A DNA stretch of 9,356 nt. It comes from Anaerolineales bacterium UBA6663. Its GTDB lineage: Bacteria > Chloroflexota > Anaerolineae > Anaerolineales > UBA6663. This document shows, piece after piece, positions 5,977 to 9,356 of the stretch. The position numbers were made by a program, and so were the translations under genes. Location of the stretch: contig DKKP01000215.1 in assembly GCA_002455335.1 (NCBI GenBank), positions 1-9,356 of the forward strand, in the 5' to 3' direction. Each line of letters begins with the position of its first letter. Within the stretch, counting starts at the first letter, position 1. The notes beneath the pieces are model-generated. The model was not told where the DNA came from and ran no database searches. It saw nothing but the letters and a program-made list of their open reading frames with translations.

Positions 5977-8976
5977 TCACGCGACAAGCTTGAGCTCTCG
6001 CGCGCGCAGGATCGCCTGGATCCGGCCGTTGGCGTCGAGCTTGGCGTAGATATTGGCCAGATGCGTCTTGACCGTGCTTTCGGAGATCGAAAGCGCGGTC
6101 GCCAGCTCGCGGTTTGAGTGCCCGGCGCTGAGGAGGGCGAGCACCTGCTGCTCGCGCGCCGAGATCAGCGCCGAGGTGGCGAGTTTCTCCATCTCGGCCT
6201 GAGTGAGGCGCTGGCTCTGCCCCCCCTGATCCAGGTCGTGGAGCAGGCGCCGGGTGAAGTCCTGCGCGTCGGCGTTCAGTTCGACGTTCTCACAGACCAG
6301 CCAGAGCAACGGCACACCGGCGGCGCCGACATCCAGAAACGGGCGGCAGAAATGCTCGGGCGCTGCCTGGCGGATCGCCTCACTCAGCACCTGCAGCGCC
6401 TGGTTGACCTTGTGCTGTCCGAACAGCGCCAGGGCGCGCGGCACACGGGCGATCAAGACCGACTCGAACGCCAGACTGCGCGGGTAGTCGTTGATGAAAT
6501 CGTTCAGCGCGGCCTCGGCCTCCGCATAGGCACCGCGGTGCAACAGGATCTCGCCCCGAAGCAACAGTGACAGATGATGCGTCTGCCCGTCGCCGGGCCC
6601 GCTGAGAAGCTCTTCGGCGCCGTCGACGTCGCCGCCGCGTAGACAAATCAAGGCCTCATAGGCATTCAGGTCGAGATCGGTCCAGGTGGCCGAGGGCCGG
6701 CGCAGGTGCATGTCGCGCATCGCCTGGATCGTCGCGCGTGCCTCTTGTGGGGCGCCACGCGCGGCCTGGAGCCTGGCACGCAGGATAGCGGTTTCGACAA
6801 GCCGGTTGGTGCTGGTGGGGTTGGGGTCAACCTCATCCGCCTGGGCGAGGTAGCGTTCGGCGTGGTCGAGCTCGTTACGTTCAAGACAGGTGCGGCAGAG
6901 GGCATTGAGCGCGATGCTGGCCGGCTCGGGCAATCGTCCGCGCTCGGCGCGGGCATGCTCGAGGATCTGGCGCGAGAGCCGCTCGCTTCGCCGGAGCTGG
7001 CCAAGCGTGTTCAGACGCATCGCTTGAACGCCCCCGGCCATCAAAAGGACGAAGAGGTTGCGTTGCGCCTGAGCCGCGTCGATGAGCCCGGCGATCTGTT
7101 CGGCGACGATTGGCTGATCCTGGATGGGCAGCGGCTTGAGCAGATGCAGGCGGTTGAGCAACTCCCAACGGGCATCGACGGCGTTGCCGGCGCGTGCCGG
7201 CGGGCGGAAGACATCGCCGCGCGCCCAGATGCGCCTGACGTGCTGGATCTCGGTCAAGACTTCACGCTCGTCGCGGGTTTGCGCGGCGGTCGAGCGGATC
7301 GCGATGCTCTGCTCGATCCGGGTCACGAAGCGTTCGATCTTGGCGTGGGGCAGGGCGACGTTGGCCAGGCGCAGATAAACGAACAACAGGTTCCTGTGCT
7401 TTTGCACCACATTCTCGGGCAGTTCCTCGAGCCAGCGCAACAGACGCGAATCCTCGCCGAACTGTTCGAGCTCACGCAGCGCCATCTCTTCCATGAGGTC
7501 GGCCGCCTCCTCCCAGGCCTGTGTCGCGAGGAGGTGATAAACGGCGTCAGCCGGGGCCAGGTTGTTGCGATACCAGAGTGCGGCGTGCTGGTGGAGCCGA
7601 TCGATCTCGTGCGGATAGCGCGCCTGCAACTGACTGAAGAGCATCTCGGAGAAAAGATCATGGTAACGATACCAGCCCGGTTGCTCGAGACGGGCCAGGA
7701 ACAGGTTCTCCTCCCAGAGATGCGCCAGGATTTCGTCGCCGTCGGTCCGGCCGGTCAGGGCGTTGCACAGGCTCCCGTTGAGATGCTTGAGGATGGCGGT
7801 CTTGAGCAAGAACTCCTGGACCTGCGGGCTCGAGCGCTGCAGGACGGTTTCCATGAAGTACTCGCGCAGATAAATGTGCGCGCCGCTGAAGGTTTCGATG
7901 AAGTGTCGCCTGTCTTCTTGTTTGCTCAGCGCCAGCGCCGTGAGGGTCAGGCCGGCGGCCCAGCCTTCGGTGTGTCTGACAAGCTTCTCGAGATCGGTCT
8001 GCGCAAGCGCCGGGTCGGGGGCGTATTGTTGGAGATAGCCGATGCCCTCCGCCAGTGTGAAACGCAGGTCGTGCGCCTCGAGCTCGACCAGGCGACCTTG
8101 AGCCCGCAGGTGCGCCAACGAGAGCGGTGGCCGGCTCTGCCCGGCGATGACGAGCTGGAAATCCGGTGGGAAGTACGCCAGCCATTGCTGCAAGAAGTCG
8201 AGGATCTCGGAGTTGTTGTTCTTGTGAAAGTCGTCGAGCACCAGACCCAGACGCCGGCCCGGGATGGCGCTCAGTGAGCTGTCGCCAGTCAGGTGCGCGA
8301 TGACGTCCTGGATATGGACGGACGTCGAGGTGCTCAAGAGCGTCTCAAGGCCCCGCCCGAACTCGGGTGTAGCGATCCGAAACGCACGCGCCAACGAGAA
8401 CCAGAAGCGTCGCGGGATCCGATCGTCTTCATCCAGGGCCAGCCAGGCGACGGGAAAGCCGCAGGACTGTTTCCAGTCTTGCAGCAGGGTGCTCTTGCCG
8501 AAGCCGCTTGGCGCGCTGACCACGGTCAGCGGTGCCGTGATCTGGCGGGTCAGGCGTGGTCGACGAACCAGGATATGGGGCGGGATCGGGACCGTGATCT
8601 TGCCGGAAGGGATCGGAAACGGCGCGTTGGTGGGGATGGCAGGTTCGTCGCGGTTGTCTGGTTGGGGCAAGCCCTCATTGAGCCGAGACGTTCCTGACAG
8701 GCTGATGGAGGCCTGTTCCAGTCGTTCCAAAGACAACTCACTGGTTTTGCCAAGATAGGCTTTCAAGAGCCGCCCGGCGGATCGTCGGTAGGCATACCAA
8801 TACGTTTGGTGGCGGCGGATCTCCTGCTGGGCCGTGAAACGCCCGTTGTCACCCTTGAATGAAAACCGGTCAGATTGTTCCAACCAGCTGAACCAGCTCT
8901 CCGACCCCACCTGGATGGAGGAATCATCCACTCGGAGATACCCGTCTTGTACGATCCACTTTGCCATGACGACCAT
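5977..8976 (-). CDS. MalT/LAL-type LuxR-family transcriptional activator (STAND ATPase)
   Basis: A 999-residue signal-integrating regulator. Residues about 5-92 form a small domain with WFSWL, FSFKGDNGRFTA, YWYAYRR, LLKAYLGK and LSLERLEQA; it recalls an N-terminal module of Chloroflexota LuxR regulators and looks like a beta-rich fold ending in a helix. The STAND NTPase follows: Walker A-like APSGFGKST (155-163) and Walker B LGLVLDDFH (243-251), then the MalT-like winged-helix section (for example HTEGWAAGL, YHDLFSEML). About 500-930 is helical, TPR-like, and probably senses the ligand. The C-terminal LuxR HTH (about 935-999) reads SAREQQVLALLSAGHSNRELA, then STVKTHLANIYAKL. Relatives bind inducer plus ATP, multimerise and activate transcription. 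A start at 8967 (MAKW) is a good alternative because GGATGG lies 6 nt before it and the family begins there. The gene is divergent from a lipoprotein gene, its likely target, and convergent with the hydrolase. Confidence 0.95.
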   Translation of the reverse strand: MVVMAKWIVQDGYLRVDDSSIQVGSESWFSWLEQSDRFSFKGDNGRFTAQQEIRRHQTYWYAYRRSAGRLLKAYLGKTSELSLERLEQASISLSGTSRLNEGLPQPDNRDEPAIPTNAPFPIPSGKITVPIPPHILVRRPRLTRQITAPLTVVSAPSGFGKSTLLQDWKQSCGFPVAWLALDEDDRIPRRFWFSLARAFRIATPEFGRGLETLLSTSTSVHIQDVIAHLTGDSSLSAIPGRRLGLVLDDFHKNNNSEILDFLQQWLAYFPPDFQLVIAGQSRPPLSLAHLRAQGRLVELEAHDLRFTLAEGIGYLQQYAPDPALAQTDLEKLVRHTEGWAAGLTLTALALSKQEDRRHFIETFSGAHIYLREYFMETVLQRSSPQVQEFLLKTAILKHLNGSLCNALTGRTDGDEILAHLWEENLFLARLEQPGWYRYHDLFSEMLFSQLQARYPHEIDRLHQHAALWYRNNLAPADAVYHLLATQAWEEAADLMEEMALRELEQFGEDSRLLRWLEELPENVVQKHRNLLFVYLRLANVALPHAKIERFVTRIEQSIAIRSTAAQTRDEREVLTEIQHVRRIWARGDVFRPPARAGNAVDARWELLNRLHLLKPLPIQDQPIVAEQIAGLIDAAQAQRNLFVLLMAGGVQAMRLNTLGQLRRSERLSRQILEHARAERGRLPEPASIALNALCRTCLERNELDHAERYLAQADEVDPNPTSTNRLVETAILRARLQAARGAPQEARATIQAMRDMHLRRPSATWTDLDLNAYEALICLRGGDVDGAEELLSGPGDGQTHHLSLLLRGEILLHRGAYAEAEAALNDFINDYPRSLAFESVLIARVPRALALFGQHKVNQALQVLSEAIRQAAPEHFCRPFLDVGAAGVPLLWLVCENVELNADAQDFTRRLLHDLDQGGQSQRLTQAEMEKLATSALISAREQQVLALLSAGHSNRELATALSISESTVKTHLANIYAKLDANGRIQAILRARELKLVA

Positions 8977-8990
8977 CCGAACGGGCCAGG

Positions 8991-9030
8991 AAGTTACCCA
9001 ACAAGTTTATTATACAGCGTTGGGTAACTT
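8991..9030. promoter_or_regulatory. 12-bp perfect inverted repeat bracketing a consensus -10 (operator/promoter of the LuxR-type regulator)
   Basis: AAGTTACCCAAC (8991-9002) and GTTGGGTAACTT (9019-9030) are perfect inverted copies with a 16-nt AT-rich spacer. Inside the spacer the minus strand reads TATAAT (9014-9009), a perfect -10. Transcription would start near 9002, about 26 nt before the ATG at 8976. No good -35 lies 17 bp upstream, so the promoter may need an activator or be blocked by a bound protein. The symmetry around the -10 suggests a dimer or tetramer operator. The absence of a U-tract argues against a terminator. Confidence 0.6.
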
Positions 9031-9038
9031 TTGTGGCG

Positions 9039-9070
9039 TCCTGTCATCCCGGAAGCGATTCCAGACAGGA
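9039..9070. other. Nested inverted repeat (hairpin) in the leader of the lipoprotein gene
   Basis: TCCTGTC (9039-9045) pairs with GACAGGA (9064-9070). Inside it GGAA (9051-9054) pairs with TTCC (9059-9062) around GCGA, separated by a small asymmetric internal loop (ATCCC against A). GTTTTAAGG follows. It may form an RNA hairpin in the plus-strand leader or be a protein site; the short U-run makes a weak terminator or attenuator conceivable. No upstream plus-strand gene exists for it to terminate. Confidence 0.35.
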
Positions 9071-9141
9071 GTTTTAAGGCTTTATGAGAAAGCGAAATCA
9101 TCCGAACACCTGATGCCCGAGCGGGGAGGCCCGACCTATTC

Positions 9142-9153
9142 TCACCATGGTGA
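9142..9153. promoter_or_regulatory. 12-bp perfect palindrome upstream of the lipoprotein gene
   Basis: TCACCATGGTGA is a perfect 12-bp palindrome located 65 bp before the ATG at 9218. It could be an operator half of the divergent region, possibly for the LuxR-type regulator whose HTH family often binds dyads. That assignment is inferred. The short uninterrupted dyad could also be chance. Confidence 0.3.
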
Positions 9154-9217
9154 TTTTTCCAAAGCAGGAACTGCGAAAAACCATCCATATCGCCTCTTAG
9201 GAAAAGGAGAAGCACAG

Positions 9218-9356
9218 ATGCCAAGAAAACTGCACGTCTTTGCCAGCTTGCTGATGGTCATTAGCTTTGTACTGTCAGCGTGCGGGCCGGCTGCGACCAC
9301 CGTAGCCCCCACAGCGGCTCCTGCCGAGCCGACTGCGGCGCCGGCTGAGCCCACAG
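9218..9356 (+). CDS. Lipoprotein, N-terminal part; probable ABC-transporter solute-binding protein (truncated by window edge)
   Basis: Forty-six codons are visible. The protein begins MPRKLHVFASLLMVISFVLSAC: a basic start, a hydrophobic core and a lipobox LSAC with Cys at residue 22, so it is exported and lipid-anchored. The mature part starts with a low-complexity Ala/Pro/Thr linker that includes a perfect 7-residue tandem repeat, TAAPAEP twice (DNA 9311-9352). Such linkers tether many Chloroflexota solute-binding lipoproteins to the membrane. AGGAGA (9205-9210) lies 7 nt before the ATG and makes the start secure. Divergence from a MalT-type regulator fits a sugar ABC-transporter operon, but the binding domain lies outside the window, so the function is inferred. 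Confidence 0.75.
   Translation, partial: MPRKLHVFASLLMVISFVLSACGPAATTVAPTAAPAEPTAAPAEPT

Noticed and set aside
6706..8277. 523-codon plus-strand open frame opposite the LuxR-type gene
   Set aside because: It is antisense to clear conserved domains. It lacks a recognisable motif and a ribosome site, and it arises from strong third-position GC bias.
9142..9354. Minus-strand open frame opposite the lipoprotein start
   Set aside because: Its GSAGAAVG repeats are the antisense of the Ala/Pro/Thr linker. The plus strand has a lipobox and a ribosome site.
1..9356. Defence system, phage, transposon or CRISPR content
   Set aside because: No repeats of the needed type, transposase, integrase, nuclease or toxin-antitoxin signatures were seen. 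All genes fall in metabolic or regulatory families.

Overview
The window is a GC-rich bacterial chromosomal segment. It is most consistent with a member of the Chloroflexota (Anaerolineae/Caldilinea-like). This lineage call is an inference from three things: an Ala/Pro/Thr-rich post-lipobox linker on a lipoprotein at the right edge, a roughly 1000-residue MalT-type LuxR regulator with an N-terminal domain I associate with this phylum, and the overall gene style. A protein search would be needed to confirm it. No RNA genes, insertion sequences, CRISPR arrays or phage genes are visible.

Layout. Positions 1-398 (minus) hold the start of a lipoprotein of unknown function that is cut by the window edge. 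Positions 505-1497 (minus) hold an NAD(P)H:quinone-oxidoreductase-like zinc-independent MDR enzyme. A 201-bp divergent intergenic region (1498-1698) follows and is unusually rich in signals. It has a MerR-type promoter geometry for the oxidoreductase, a perfect-consensus DnaA box, and a TetR promoter whose -10 region and start codon are covered by helically phased GTAAC elements. Next comes a tight plus-strand operon: a TetR-family regulator (1699-2340), an MFS transporter of the fucose-permease (FHS)-like type (2346-3575), and a cytoplasmic family-3 glycoside hydrolase (3622-5895). It is closed by a strong intrinsic terminator at 5916-5956. Positions 5977-8976 (minus) hold a MalT/LAL-type STAND ATPase with a LuxR HTH, convergent to the hydrolase. 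The 241-bp divergent region 8977-9217 contains a perfect 12-bp inverted repeat bracketing a consensus -10, a nested hairpin, and a 12-bp palindrome. At 9218 a plus-strand lipoprotein begins, probably an ABC-transporter solute-binding protein, and runs off the right edge.

How it fits together (inference). The TetR-MFS-GH3 operon looks like a small glycoside-uptake and hydrolysis unit. The MFS would import a glycoside or oligosaccharide, the unsecreted GH3 enzyme would cleave it, and the TetR protein would repress its own operon until an inducer appears. The MalT-like regulator probably controls the divergent lipoprotein/transporter operon on the right. The oxidoreductase appears to be under a different regulator, encoded outside the window. 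The genes belong to known families. The least ordinary material is in the two divergent regulatory regions.
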